DNA from: Streptomyces sp. NBC_01255
GTDB taxonomy: Bacteria > Actinomycetota > Actinomycetes > Streptomycetales > Streptomycetaceae
Length of the DNA: 64,000 bases
Direction: 5' to 3'
NCBI RefSeq assembly: GCF_036226445.1
Contig: NZ_CP108474.1
Coordinates: 7,316,001-7,380,000 of the forward strand
Shown here: positions 22,092 to 30,403 of the stretch, piece after piece
How positions within the stretch are numbered: the stretch's first letter is position 1
Layout of the letters: the number at the start of each line of letters is the position of its first letter
Notes under the pieces: model-generated
Database searches by the model: none
What the model saw: only the letters and a program-made list of their open reading frames with translations
Told to the model about the DNA's origin: nothing
Program-made: the position numbers and the translations under genes

Positions 22092-23552
22092 ATGAAACCT
22101 GCCGATACCAGTACCGAGACCGGTCCCGTCGGCTCGCCACCCGTCGCCAAACTGACCCTGCTGACGCTGACCGCGATGGTCGTCGGCTCCATGGTCGGCG
22201 CCGGCGTGTTCTCCCTTCCCCGACGATTCGCCCAGGAGACGGGTGTCGCGGGCGCGCTGATCGCCTGGGCGGTCGCGGGCGTCGGCATGCTGATGCTCGC
22301 CTTCGTCTTCCAGACCCTCGCGGTACGGAGGCCCGACCTGGACGCCGGCGTCTACGCGTACGCGAAGGCGGGCTTCGGCGAGTACCTCGGGTTCTTCTCG
22401 GCCTTCGGCTACTGGGCGAGCGCCTGTGTCGGCAACGTCACGTACTGGGTGCTGATCATGTCGACGATCGGCGCGATCGCGCCCGCCCTCGGCGACGGCG
22501 ACACGGCCCTGGCGATCGTGCTGTCCTCCGCGGGCCTCTGGGGCTTCTTCCTCCTCATCCGCCGCGGGGTCAAGGAGGCGACGGCGATCAACAGGATCGT
22601 GACCGTCGCCAAGCTCGTTCCCATCATCGTCTTCATCATCCTGGCGCTGTTCTGCTTCAAACCGTCCGTCTTCGCCGACAACTTCGGCGGCGCGGACTAC
22701 GCCGGATCCCTCTTCAACCAGGTCCGCGGCACGATGCTGGCCACCGTGTTCGTCTTCCTCGGCGTGGAGGGCGCCAGCGTCTACTCCCGGCACGCCAAAC
22801 GCCGGGAGGACGTGGGGCGGGCCACCGTCCTGGGCTTCCTCAGCGTCTTCGCGATCTTCGCCTCGGTCACCATCGTGTCGTACGGCATCCTGCCGATGGC
22901 CGAGATCGCCGAGCTCCGCCAGCCCTCCATGGCGGGCGTCCTGGAGGCGGCGGTCGGCGCCTGGGGCAAGGTGTTCGTCAGCGTCGGCCTGATCATCTCG
23001 GTCCTCGGCGCCTATCTGGCCTGGACCCTGATGGCGGCCGAAGTGCTCTTCGTCGCCGCCAAGGACGACGACATGCCGCGCTTCCTCGGCCGGTCCAGCG
23101 GCGACGACGTCCCCGTACCGGCACTGCTCATGACGACGGCCCTCAGTCAGGTCGTCCTCGTCGTCACGGCGTTCTCCGACGACGCCTTCAACTTCGCCCT
23201 CGACCTCACCAGCTCACTGAGCCTGATCCCCTTCCTGCTGGCCGCCAGCTTCGCCGTGAAGATCGCGCTGCGGCCGGCACAGGAGAAGGCGGAGGGCCGC
23301 ACCACCCGGCGGGAACTCCTCGTCGCCCTCGTCGCCACGCTCTACACCGCGTTCCTGCTCTACGCGGCCGGACTCAAGTTCGTCCTCGTCTCCTTCATCA
23401 TCTACGCCCCGGCCACGTTCCTGTTCGTCAAGGCCCGCCGCGAACAGAACCGACGCCTCTTCTCCCCGAGGGAGGCCGTCATCTGCGCCGTCTCCATCGC
23501 CGGAGCGGTCGTCGGCGTCATCGCTCTCGCCGTGGGCTGGATCGAACTCTGA
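22092..23552 (+). CDS. arcD: Arginine:ornithine antiporter (APC superfamily, ArcD-like)
   Basis: A 486-residue protein with about 12 to 13 membrane segments. The first, [20 protein letters not shown], has the GxG(V/I)F signature of basic amino-acid/polyamine antiporters. Other blocks such as [20 protein letters not shown] and [20 protein letters not shown] are typical of arginine/ornithine exchangers. It lies 67 bp upstream of arginine deiminase on the same strand, so it probably imports arginine in exchange for ornithine. GAGGG upstream supports ATG 22092. The 280-bp upstream region has an AT-rich island (21987-22020) and a gcgcc-atg-ggcgc dyad (22023-22035) but no regulator site I recognise. 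Confidence 0.88.
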   Translation: MKPADTSTETGPVGSPPVAKLTLLTLTAMVVGSMVGAGVFSLPRRFAQETGVAGALIAWAVAGVGMLMLAFVFQTLAVRRPDLDAGVYAYAKAGFGEYLGFFSAFGYWASACVGNVTYWVLIMSTIGAIAPALGDGDTALAIVLSSAGLWGFFLLIRRGVKEATAINRIVTVAKLVPIIVFIILALFCFKPSVFADNFGGADYAGSLFNQVRGTMLATVFVFLGVEGASVYSRHAKRREDVGRATVLGFLSVFAIFASVTIVSYGILPMAEIAELRQPSMAGVLEAAVGAWGKVFVSVGLIISVLGAYLAWTLMAAEVLFVAAKDDDMPRFLGRSSGDDVPVPALLMTTALSQVVLVVTAFSDDAFNFALDLTSSLSLIPFLLAASFAVKIALRPAQEKAEGRTTRRELLVALVATLYTAFLLYAAGLKFVLVSFIIYAPATFLFVKARREQNRRLFSPREAVICAVSIAGAVVGVIALAVGWIEL

Positions 23553-23619
23553 CCCACAGGCCCACTGTCGTACCGCTCTACCGCTCTACCGCCCCACCGC
23601 CCCACCGGAAAGGCCGATC

Positions 23620-24900
23620 ATGACCGCCGCTGACACCCGTCCCGCTGCCCCGTCCGCCTTCGGTGTCCACTCGGAAGTCGGACGCCTCCGCAAGGTGCTC
23701 GTCTGCTCTCCCGGCCTCGCACACCGGCGACTGACGCCCACCAACTCCGACGACCTCCTCTTCGACGACGTCATGTGGGTGGAGAACGCCCAGCGCGACC
23801 ACGCGGACTTCGTCAACAAACTCACCCAGCGGGGGGTCGAGGTCGTCGAACTGCACGAACTGCTCGCCGAGACCATGGCGATCCCGGCGGCCAAGGACTG
23901 GCTCCTCGACCGGAAGATCGTCCCCAACGAAGTCGGACTCGGGCTGGTCGACGACACCCGGGCCTTCCTCGACTCCCTCGCCCCCGGCGCGCTGGCGGAG
24001 TTCCTCATCGGCGGACTGGCCACCGCGGACCTGCCGGAGGACTTCCGCTCCGGGTACGTGGCCCTGGCCCGGGAAGGCGTGGGGGCGCGGGAGTACCTGA
24101 TGCCGCCGCTGCCGAACACGCTCTACACCCGCGACACCACGTGCTGGCTCTACGGCGGCGTCACCCTGAACCCGCTGTACTGGCCCGCCCGCCACGGCGA
24201 GACCCTCCTCATGAAGACCATCTACGCCTTCCACCCCGACTTCAGGAGCTCGACCGTGTGGTGGGGCGACCCCGAACAGGACTGGGGACAGGCCACGTTC
24301 GAGGGCGGCGACATCATGCCCGTCGGCAACGGCGTCGTCCTCATGGGCATGAGCGAGCGCACCTCCCGCCAGGCGATCACCCAGGTGGCCGCCGCGCTCT
24401 TCGACAACGGCGCGGCCGAGCACGTGATCGTCGCCGGTATGCCGAAGCTGCGGGCGGCCATGCACCTCGACACGGTCTTCACCTTCGCGGACCGCGACAT
24501 GGTCACCCTCTACCCGACGATCATGGACGCCGTCCACACCTTCTCCCTGCGGCCCGCCGACAAGGCCCGCCGACAAGGCCCGGGCGTGGAGATCATCGAT
24601 GAGGGCACCACCCCGTTCGTCGACGTCGTGGCCAAGGGCCTCGGCCTGCCCGCGCTCCAGGTGATCGAGACCGGCGGGGACGTCTACACCTCCGAGCGCC
24701 AGCAGTGGGACAGCGGCAACAACGCCGTCGCGCTCGAACCCGGGGTCGTCTTCACCTACGACCGCAACACCCAGACCAACACACTGCTGCGGAAGGCAGG
24801 GGTGGAGGTCATCACCATCGTGGGCGCCGAACTCGGCCGCGGGCGCGGTGGCGGCCACTGCATGACCTGCCCGTTGATCCGCGACGCGGTCTCCTTCTGA
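23620..24900 (+). CDS. arcA: Arginine deiminase
   Basis: A 426-residue protein of full length. Conserved blocks include [35 protein letters not shown] (substrate Asp/Glu), [12 protein letters not shown] (catalytic His) and the C-terminal [11 protein letters not shown] with His413-Cys414 as the nucleophile region. It converts L-arginine to citrulline and ammonia. With ArcD upstream it forms the entry step of arginine fermentation or acid defence, but ornithine carbamoyltransferase and carbamate kinase genes are not in this window. A GGAAAGG ribosome-binding site precedes ATG 23620. Short tandem repeats (cgctcta, cgcccca) fill the arcD-arcA gap. A strong terminator follows. Confidence 0.95.
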   Translation: MTAADTRPAAPSAFGVHSEVGRLRKVLVCSPGLAHRRLTPTNSDDLLFDDVMWVENAQRDHADFVNKLTQRGVEVVELHELLAETMAIPAAKDWLLDRKIVPNEVGLGLVDDTRAFLDSLAPGALAEFLIGGLATADLPEDFRSGYVALAREGVGAREYLMPPLPNTLYTRDTTCWLYGGVTLNPLYWPARHGETLLMKTIYAFHPDFRSSTVWWGDPEQDWGQATFEGGDIMPVGNGVVLMGMSERTSRQAITQVAAALFDNGAAEHVIVAGMPKLRAAMHLDTVFTFADRDMVTLYPTIMDAVHTFSLRPADKARRQGPGVEIIDEGTTPFVDVVAKGLGLPALQVIETGGDVYTSERQQWDSGNNAVALEPGVVFTYDRNTQTNTLLRKAGVEVITIVGAELGRGRGGGHCMTCPLIRDAVSF

Positions 24901-24943
24901 GGTGCGGCGACGTCAGGATCAGGACTGTCGTCCGCAGCAAGCC

Positions 24944-24976
24944 GCCGCCCCCTCCCTTGAGCAGGGAGGGGGCGGC
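24944..24976. terminator. Bidirectional terminator between arcA and the DUF1269 operon
   Basis: Perfect 14-bp stem (24944-24957 with 24963-24976) and 5-nt loop between convergent genes. No T-tract. Confidence 0.85.
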
Positions 24977-25011
24977 CGGCCGTCGCGAGACGTCAGTGGT
25001 TCAGTGGCTCT

Positions 25012-25518
25012 TCACGTCGCCGTCCCGGCGTCGGGGCCGGCGAGCTGCTCCGCGAGTTCGCGCTCGCTCTCCTCCGGGAGGGAGGTCTTGAGCACCGTTC
25101 CCCCGAAGGGTTCCATGGCCGCTGCGAACCGGTCCTCGGTGATCTTCGAGGCCATGACGACGACGGCCGCCGAGCCGGGCTCGAGCAGCTCCTGGACCTT
25201 CTTCCGGAACCTGCCGTCGACGCCCATCTGGTTCAGTTTGCCGATGAGGCCGCCGAGGGCCGCGCCCACCACGCCGATGCCCGGAGTGAGGATGATGATG
25301 CCGAGGACCATGCCCCAGAGCGCCCCGGCCGTGGCGGAGAGGGCCACCTCCTCGCTCTTCTTGGGGGTGTCCACATGGGTCTCGCCGTCCTCGTCCACCC
25401 TGACGACGGCGAGGCCGTTGAGGTCGAGGACGTGGTCGTCGCGGAGCTTCTGGACCGCCTTGAAGGCCTCCCTCGCGACCGCGTGGTCGGCGTAGCCGAT
25501 GACGATGAGTTCGGACAT
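25012..25518 (-). CDS. DUF1269-family protein, copy 1
   Basis: A 168-residue protein, MSELIVIGYADHAVAREAFK. The N-terminal ~55 residues form an alpha/beta domain ending VDEDGETHVDT. A Gly/Ala-rich membrane hairpin follows at about 63-95 (TAGALWGMVLGIIILTPGIG), then GSAAVVVMASKITEDRFAAA near residue 120. This is the DUF1269 (membrane-associated, stress-linked) family of unknown function. It is the last gene of the run at 27920-25012 and clearly paralogous to its first gene (27432-27920). The gap to the upstream lipoprotein gene is 47 bp. Confidence 0.85.
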   Translation of the reverse strand: MSELIVIGYADHAVAREAFKAVQKLRDDHVLDLNGLAVVRVDEDGETHVDTPKKSEEVALSATAGALWGMVLGIIILTPGIGVVGAALGGLIGKLNQMGVDGRFRKKVQELLEPGSAAVVVMASKITEDRFAAAMEPFGGTVLKTSLPEESERELAEQLAGPDAGTAT

Positions 25519-25565
25519 GGGTCTCTCCTTCGGTGCGGCCCCCGTGACGCCGAGGACCGTGGACG

Positions 25566-26207
25566 TCAGTACCTCTGTGCCTTGGTGAGCCTCGGCGTCA
25601 GGACCGGCTCGGCGGGTTGCCGGCTGATGACCAGGGGCTGTGCGCGCTCGCCCGGCGCGAGGTCCTCGGCGCCGACGAACTGGGTCTCGACGACCTTCCC
25701 CGACGGGTCGAGGAAGTCGACCTGGGCCGCGTAGGACGCCGGCTCGCTCGTCTTGTTGGTGATGCTCACGACGACGGTGAGCCGCCCGTCCGTGTCGGCG
25801 CGGGGCTTGCCGGTCATCCCGACCTCGTTCAGGGCGTTCCCCCTGCCCTCGACGTCCTCCAGCGCGTCCTCGGCCGCCTGGCGGGAGCGTTCGATCTCGG
25901 CTCCGATCGACGCCTTGCGCGATGCCTCCCGCTCGGAGGCCGACGCGGCCGCGGACGACGCTTCCGCGCGCGCGGACTCGATCACCGATTCCCCCGCCGA
26001 GGCGACGGAGGAGGGCAGGTCCCCCGAGAACGCGGCGGTGTCGGGTGCCGTGGGGCGTTCGCTGAACGTCGGAGCGCCGGTGTCGTCGCCGTCGGAGCCA
26101 CAGGACACGAGAGTGGCGGCGCCGAGCGCGGTGACGACGACGGCCAGGGCCGCGCCCGCCGCTCTGGCGCGGACCGGTCGTCTCGGGCGGGATGAAGAGG
26201 TGTTCAC
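25566..26207 (-). CDS. Hypothetical lipoprotein between DUF1269 and baeRF3 genes
   Basis: A 213-residue protein. The signal peptide has an Arg-rich n-region (SSSRPRRPVRARAAGAALAV) and ends at the lipobox TLVSC. A Ser/Ala/Glu-rich helical stretch (about 75-115, for example EASSAAASASEREASRKASI) may be a coiled coil. The C-terminal half (about 130-205) looks like an Ig-like/FxLYD beta domain (LTVVVSITNKTSEPASYAAQ, then FLDPSGKVVET). I do not recognise the exact family. Such domains are common in actinobacterial surface lipoproteins. The gap to the upstream baeRF3 gene is 37 bp, so co-transcription is likely. Confidence 0.75.
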   Translation of the reverse strand: MNTSSSRPRRPVRARAAGAALAVVVTALGAATLVSCGSDGDDTGAPTFSERPTAPDTAAFSGDLPSSVASAGESVIESARAEASSAAASASEREASRKASIGAEIERSRQAAEDALEDVEGRGNALNEVGMTGKPRADTDGRLTVVVSITNKTSEPASYAAQVDFLDPSGKVVETQFVGAEDLAPGERAQPLVISRQPAEPVLTPRLTKAQRY

Positions 26208-26244
26208 GCGGGCTTCCTCGTTCCTACGGTGAGTGCGGTCGCCG

Positions 26245-27339
26245 TCAGTAGCGCAGTACGGCGGCGATGCGGGCGGATTCGACCAAGGCGTCGTCCCGTA
26301 CGAACCGCACCTCGGCGCCCGTCTCCAGGGCCCGCTCGACGATCTCGTCCACGATGTCGTCCCGCGTGCCCGGCTCCGCCGCGGAGGCGGGTTCCAGGTG
26401 GTCGCCGCGGTCGCGCACGACGTCGCGGTAGTGGTCCTCGACGGCCAGCAGGCGGATCCGGCCGTCCTTCGCGGCCCGCCACACCTCGTCGAGGCCGGCT
26501 GCGAACTCGCGCCGGCCCTGCGCGGTGTCCAGTTCCGCGGCCACGGTGGTGGCCGCGGCCTCTTCCCGCGCGCTCCGTACCGGCTCGACCGCCCGGTGCA
26601 CCGCTTCGGCCGGGCCGTCCGCGAGCCCGCCGTGCTGCACGGTCATCGTCCCGGGGTCCAGTCGGCCCGTGTCCTCCAGTGCCGAGATGGCCGGGGCCTC
26701 ACCGATCACGTACAGCGGGCGCGACTCGGCGGCGAGGACGGCACGCAGCGCCTGATGGGCCTCGCGGAGGAACGTACGGGTGTCCTCGTCCCGGAAGGTG
26801 CTCGGAAGGTCGCCGATGCGTTCCTTGCGTTCCGCGTCGGGGTCCTCGAGGCTCCGTGTCAGCGGGAAGCCGTCGCCCGTGAACTCGACGGCCCGCTCCG
26901 GTCCGCCGCTCCAGAGCGACACCCGGTCCGCCGCGACGGCCAGGGCCCAGTAGGGCTGTTCGGCGGCCTGGGCGGCGACGAGGTTGCGAGTGAGGAACGT
27001 GTCGGCGACGACCACCCGCTCCGGGACCGTCCGGGCCACGGTCCAGACGTGGTGCTCGCCCTGCGCCGCGTAGATCACCAGCCCGTCCTCCACATGGGCG
27101 AGGTCGAGCTCGGCGACGGCCCGCTCCAGCTGTTCGAGCACGTCCGCACGGCGATCCCGTGGCACGTCCGGGTCGTCCTGGAGGGCCTTCTCCGCCTGGG
27201 CCAGGAGGTTGCGCAGCCGTACGGGGTCCTGGGTGTTGTCCGGCTCGCGGCGGTGGGTGGGCATCACGAGCGACACCGCCGGGTAGGGGCGGGGCCGGCG
27301 CAACGTGGCGAGCACGTCGGTGCTCAGAGCGGGGTGCAT
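26245..27339 (-). CDS. baeRF3-type (bacterial eRF1-like) protein
   Basis: A 364-residue soluble protein. The opening MHPALSTDVLATLRRPRPYP, then VSLVMPTHRREPDNTQDPVR and the central VWTVARTVPERVVVADTFLT, FLREAHQALRAVLAAESRPL and DGRIRLLAVEDHY match the bacterial archaeo-eukaryotic release factor family 3 as I recall it. The fold is related to eRF1/Pelota, but the family lacks a proven function; ribosome-associated or RNA-conflict roles have been proposed. AAGG upstream supports ATG 27339. It lies between a DUF1269 gene and a lipoprotein gene, probably in the same operon. Confidence 0.72.
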   Translation of the reverse strand: MHPALSTDVLATLRRPRPYPAVSLVMPTHRREPDNTQDPVRLRNLLAQAEKALQDDPDVPRDRRADVLEQLERAVAELDLAHVEDGLVIYAAQGEHHVWTVARTVPERVVVADTFLTRNLVAAQAAEQPYWALAVAADRVSLWSGGPERAVEFTGDGFPLTRSLEDPDAERKERIGDLPSTFRDEDTRTFLREAHQALRAVLAAESRPLYVIGEAPAISALEDTGRLDPGTMTVQHGGLADGPAEAVHRAVEPVRSAREEAAATTVAAELDTAQGRREFAAGLDEVWRAAKDGRIRLLAVEDHYRDVVRDRGDHLEPASAAEPGTRDDIVDEIVERALETGAEVRFVRDDALVESARIAAVLRY

Positions 27340-27431
27340 GACGGTGCCTTTCGTAGGGTGTTCCGAGAGCCGTACGGGTGGCGCGACCGGCGGAGGCGGT
27401 GGTGAACCGTGGGCGCAGCCGGCGGGGGTCG

Positions 27432-27920
27432 CTACTGCGGGCCGGTGAGCTGCTCGGCCAGTTCCTTCTCGTCCGCGTCGCTGAGCGACGTCTTCAGGAC
27501 CGTGCCGCCGTGCGGCCGCATCGCCGCGGTGAACTTGTCGTCCGTGATCTTCGAGGCCATGACCACGACGGCCGCCGAGCCCGGCTTCAGCAGGTCCCGC
27601 ACCTGCTCGCGGAACCGCTCGTCGACGCCGGACTTGCCGAGCCTGCCGATCAGGCCGCCCACGGCAGCGCCCGTCACCAGGCCGACGCCGGGAAGCAGGA
27701 ACAGGATCCCGAAGATGGCGCCCCACAGGGCTCCGGAGGCGGCGGACACCCCGACGATCCGGCTGGTCGTATCGACATGGGTCCTGCCGTCCTCGTCGAC
27801 GGAGACGACCGCGAGGCCGTTCAGATGGACGACGTAGTCGCGCTGCAGATCCTGCACGGTGGCGAACGCCGCGTCTGCCACGCCCCGGTCGTCATAGCCG
27901 ATGACGATCAGTTCGGACAT
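27432..27920 (-). CDS. DUF1269-family protein, copy 2
   Basis: A 162-residue paralogue of the protein at 25012-25518. Both begin MSELIVIGY, share LNGLAVV-VDEDG-THVDT, a Gly-rich membrane hairpin (SGALWGAIFGILFLLPGVGL) and GSAAVVVMASKIT, and end ELAEQL-GP. It is the promoter-proximal gene of the four-gene minus-strand unit. A tenfold-period tandem repeat (27942-27980) lies just upstream and may overlap the promoter or 5' leader. ggagg is present about 6 nt before ATG 27920. Function unknown. Confidence 0.85.
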   Translation of the reverse strand: MSELIVIGYDDRGVADAAFATVQDLQRDYVVHLNGLAVVSVDEDGRTHVDTTSRIVGVSAASGALWGAIFGILFLLPGVGLVTGAAVGGLIGRLGKSGVDERFREQVRDLLKPGSAAVVVMASKITDDKFTAAMRPHGGTVLKTSLSDADEKELAEQLTGPQ

Positions 27921-27941
27921 CCCTACCTCCAGAGAGTTCCA

Positions 27942-27980
27942 CCGTGCCGGCCCGTGCCGGCCCGTGCCGGCCCGTGGCGG
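27942..27980. repeat. 10-bp tandem repeat (four units) upstream of DUF1269 operon
   Basis: Units ccgtgccggc are repeated with exact 10-bp period; the fourth has one change (ccgtggcgg). The period approximates one helical turn. It lies 22 bp upstream of the DUF1269 start codon, where it could affect transcription or mRNA folding. Confidence 0.8.
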
Positions 27981-28127
27981 ACTCGGCGGCGCACGGGACG
28001 CACTGATGTCCACCCATCGACATACTTGTCCGCAATACGCCGGTTCGCGAGTCGGTGGTTCGGAGAACCCTCGCCCTCAATCACCCTCGGTTACTATGCT
28101 CACTTCGTTGACGGAGGGGAGCTGGCC

Positions 28128-28172
28128 GTGGATTGCACGGATGAAGAGATGGGTGGCCTGCGAAAGTGTTGA
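28128..28172 (+). CDS. 14-codon micro-ORF overlapping the HipA-like kinase start
   Basis: GTG at 28128 is preceded by a strong GGAGGGG (28113-28119) and encodes VDCTDEEMGGLRKC (first residue fMet in practice), ending TGA at 28170-28172. It overlaps the GTG start of the kinase gene (28166) by 7 nt. The kinase start lacks a clear Shine-Dalgarno sequence, so coupled reinitiation is likely. A TACTAT -10-like hexamer lies at 28092-28097. Confidence 0.45.
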   Translation: MDCTDEEMGGLRKC

Positions 28173-29011
28173 AAGAGGTCGTAGCAACCCGCTATGTCAC
28201 ACCCCTGCGTGAGGGCGGCTCGCTCCCCGGGATCGTCGAGGCCGACGATCTCGGCACGTACGTCATGAAGTTCACGGGCGCGGGACAGGGCCGCAAGACC
28301 CTCGTCGCCGAGGTCGTCTGCGGGCAGCTCGCGCGCAGGCTCGGGCTGCGCGTGCCGGAGCTCGTCGCCATCCAGCTCGACCCGGTCATCGGTCTCTCCG
28401 AGCCCGACCAGGAGGTCCAGGAGCTGCTCAAGGCGAGCGGCGGGCTCAACCTGGGCATGGACTTCCTCCCCGGCTCGCTGGGCTTCGACCCGCTGGCGTA
28501 CGAGGTGGACTCCAAGGAAGCCGGCAAGGTCGTCTGGTTCGACGCCGTGATCAACAACGTCGACCGGTCCTGGCGGAACCCGAACATGCTGGTGTGGCAC
28601 GGCGACCTGTGGCTCATCGACCACGGCGCCACCATGATCTGGCACCACAACTGGCCGGGCGCGCAGGCTTCCGCCGCCAAGCCGTACGACGCCTCCGACC
28701 ACGCGCTCGCGCCCTTCGCGCCGGACGTCGCCGCCGCGGCCGCCGAACTCGCGCCACTCGTCACCCGCGAGCTGCTCACCGAAGTCGTCGCCGACGTGCC
28801 CGACGAGTGGCTCGTCGACGAGCCCGGCTTCTCCCGTACGGACGAGGTGCGCGCGGCCTACGTCGACGCGCTCCTGCCCCGCGCCGCCACCATCCACGAG
28901 CGGATCACGCTCGGCCCCCGTACGGAGAACCGGCCCCAGCAGCCGCCCGGCTGGCTGGCCGAGCGCCTCGCGCCCCGGACGCACTCCACCGAGAAGGACA
29001 GCACCACGTGA
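28166..29011 (+). CDS. HipA-like kinase (HipA_2 family)
   Basis: A 281-residue protein, MLKEVVATRYVTPLREGGSL. The ATP-lid region reads YVMKFTGAGQGRKTLVAEVV. The catalytic loop is VINNVDRSWRNPNMLVWHGD (Asn130 to about 145, with Asp133 as the candidate base), and LIDHGATM (Asp152) replaces the DFG metal-binding motif. This matches stand-alone HipA kinases that lack the HipA N1 domain. HipA toxins phosphorylate aminoacyl-tRNA synthetases; the target here is unknown. There is no HipB-type HTH antitoxin; instead the gene overlaps a DUF3037 gene by 4 bp (GTGA), so the two are translated together. Confidence 0.82.
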   Translation: MLKEVVATRYVTPLREGGSLPGIVEADDLGTYVMKFTGAGQGRKTLVAEVVCGQLARRLGLRVPELVAIQLDPVIGLSEPDQEVQELLKASGGLNLGMDFLPGSLGFDPLAYEVDSKEAGKVVWFDAVINNVDRSWRNPNMLVWHGDLWLIDHGATMIWHHNWPGAQASAAKPYDASDHALAPFAPDVAAAAAELAPLVTRELLTEVVADVPDEWLVDEPGFSRTDEVRAAYVDALLPRAATIHERITLGPRTENRPQQPPGWLAERLAPRTHSTEKDSTT

Positions 29012-29391
29012 CCGAGCGCGATGTCTTCGAGTACGCGCTCCTGCGCGTGGTGCCGCGGGTCGAGCGCGGCGAGTGCTTCAACGCGGGCGTGGTCGTCTAC
29101 TGCCGCGCCCGGTCCTACGTGGCCGCCCGCACCCACCTGGACGAGGCCAAGCTGGCGGTCCTCGACCCGGCGGCGGACGTCACCGGCGTGCGGGCCGCGC
29201 TGCGCGCCGTCGAGGGGATCTGCCTGGGTGGCGACGACGCGGGGCAGGCCGCACGCGACGACGCGGGCCGGCGGTTCCGCTGGCTGATCGCGCCGCGCTC
29301 CACGGTCGTGCAGCCGGGTCCCGTCCACACGGGGCTCACCGCCGACCCGGAGGCCGAGGTCGAGCGTCTCCTCGATCTGCTGGTGCGCTGA
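29008..29391 (+). CDS. DUF3037 protein, partner of HipA-like kinase
   Basis: A 127-residue protein, MTERDVFEYALLRVVPRVER. The conserved start FEYALLRVVPRVERGECFNA and GVVVYCRARSYVAARTHLDE, plus FRWLIAPRSTVVQPGPVHTG, are the DUF3037 pattern. DUF3037 has no assigned function, but it is repeatedly found beside HipA_2 kinases. The start GTG overlaps the kinase stop, so the two products are probably made in fixed ratio and may interact. No helix-turn-helix is visible, so a classical autorepressing antitoxin is unlikely. Confidence 0.82.
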   Translation: MTERDVFEYALLRVVPRVERGECFNAGVVVYCRARSYVAARTHLDEAKLAVLDPAADVTGVRAALRAVEGICLGGDDAGQAARDDAGRRFRWLIAPRSTVVQPGPVHTGLTADPEAEVERLLDLLVR

Positions 29392-29477
29392 GGCCGTCGG
29401 CGGGGGTCGCCGGCCGCCGAAGGGGTCGCCGGTCGCCGTTCCGCCACGGGGAGTGACCTGGTGCACCCGGTGGGCCG

Positions 29478-29506
29478 TTGACACCGGGTGCCATCGCTTC
29501 TAGCGT
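29478..29506 (+). promoter_or_regulatory. Strong consensus promoter upstream of fabG-like gene
   Basis: TTGACA (29478-29483), 17-bp spacer, TAGCGT (29501-29506): a near-consensus housekeeping-sigma promoter. Transcription should start near 29513, leaving a leader of about 100 nt before the fabG-like ATG. The leader contains a dyad at 29528-29537. Confidence 0.75.
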
Positions 29507-29527
29507 CTCGTTCTGCGGACGATACTA

Positions 29528-29537
29528 AGCGGTCGCT
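29528..29537. promoter_or_regulatory. Possible TetR-type operator in the fabG-like leader
   Basis: agcg-gt-cgct is a short dyad inside actaagcggtcgctcat. Similar ACTAAGCG-type dyads are often bound by TetR-family lipid regulators in actinobacteria. It lies 15-25 bp downstream of the predicted transcription start, suited to repression. No regulator gene is adjacent. Confidence 0.35.
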
Positions 29538-29612
29538 CATGTGCGGGACGCGTGAGCGGGACGCCCGGTCCGTCCGCGATCAGGGACGATCCAAGGGCGA
29601 GGAGAACCAAGC

Positions 29613-30374
29613 ATGTCCACCACCGAGCAGCGCGTAGCCGTCGTCACGGGTGCCGCACGAGGCATCGGCGCCGCCACGGCGCTCCGCCTGGCGGCCGAGG
29701 GCCGCGCCGTAGCCGTACTCGACCTCGACGAGGCGGCCTGCAAGGACACCGTCGAGAAGATCACCGCCGCGGGCGGCACCGCCCTCGCGGTCGGCTGCGA
29801 CGTCTCCGACGGTGCCCAGGTGGAGGCCGCCGTCGCGCGGATCGCCGCCGAGCTCGGCGCGCCGACGATCCTCGTCAACAACGCCGGCGTGCTCCGCGAC
29901 AACCTGCTCTTCAAGATGTCCGAGTCGGACTGGGACCTCGTCATGAACGTGCACCTCAAGGGTGCCTTCCTGATGGCGAAGGCCTGTCAGAAGCACATGG
30001 TGGACGCGGGCTTCGGCCGGATCGTCTCGCTCTCCTCCTCCTCGGCGCTCGGCAACCGCGGCCAGGCCAACTACTCCGCCGTCAAGGCCGGTCTGCAGGG
30101 CCTCACGAAGACGCTCGCCAAGGAGCTCGGCAAGTTCGGCGTCACCGCCAACGCCGTCGCCCCCGGTTTCATCGTCACCGAGATGACCGCGCAGACCGCC
30201 GAGCGCGTCGGCATGGGATTCGAGGAGTTCCAGGCCGCCGCCGCCTCCATGATCCCGGTCCAGCGAGTCGGCCGCCCCGAGGACGTCGCCAACGCGATCG
30301 CCTTCTTCACGGGCGACGACGCCGGCTTTGTCTCGGGCCAGGTCATGTACGTGGCCGGCGGCCCGCTCAACTGA
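29613..30374 (+). CDS. fabG: 3-oxoacyl-ACP reductase-like SDR (FabG family)
   Basis: A 253-residue classical SDR. TGAARGIGAATA is the NAD(P)-binding motif, LVNNAGVL the structural Asn motif, and Ser (SLSSSSALGNRG), Tyr and Lys (YSAVK) complete the active site. The ending VSGQVMYVAGGPLN is typical of FabG-type reductases. It would reduce a 3-oxoacyl thioester or similar with NAD(P)H; the exact substrate is unproven. It is followed after 29 bp by a second SDR on the same strand, so they probably share the promoter at 29478. The start is set by GAGGAG upstream. Confidence 0.9.
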   Translation: MSTTEQRVAVVTGAARGIGAATALRLAAEGRAVAVLDLDEAACKDTVEKITAAGGTALAVGCDVSDGAQVEAAVARIAAELGAPTILVNNAGVLRDNLLFKMSESDWDLVMNVHLKGAFLMAKACQKHMVDAGFGRIVSLSSSSALGNRGQANYSAVKAGLQGLTKTLAKELGKFGVTANAVAPGFIVTEMTAQTAERVGMGFEEFQAAAASMIPVQRVGRPEDVANAIAFFTGDDAGFVSGQVMYVAGGPLN

Positions 30375-30403
30375 CGTTCCGGCAGCAGCGAGAGGAGACG
30401 GAC

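Noticed and set aside
27340..28165. DosR/DevR-type hypoxia boxes (GGGAC-type dyads) upstream of the DUF1269 operon
   Set aside because: No convincing match to the recalled consensus; the region has only the 10-bp repeat and weak dyads.
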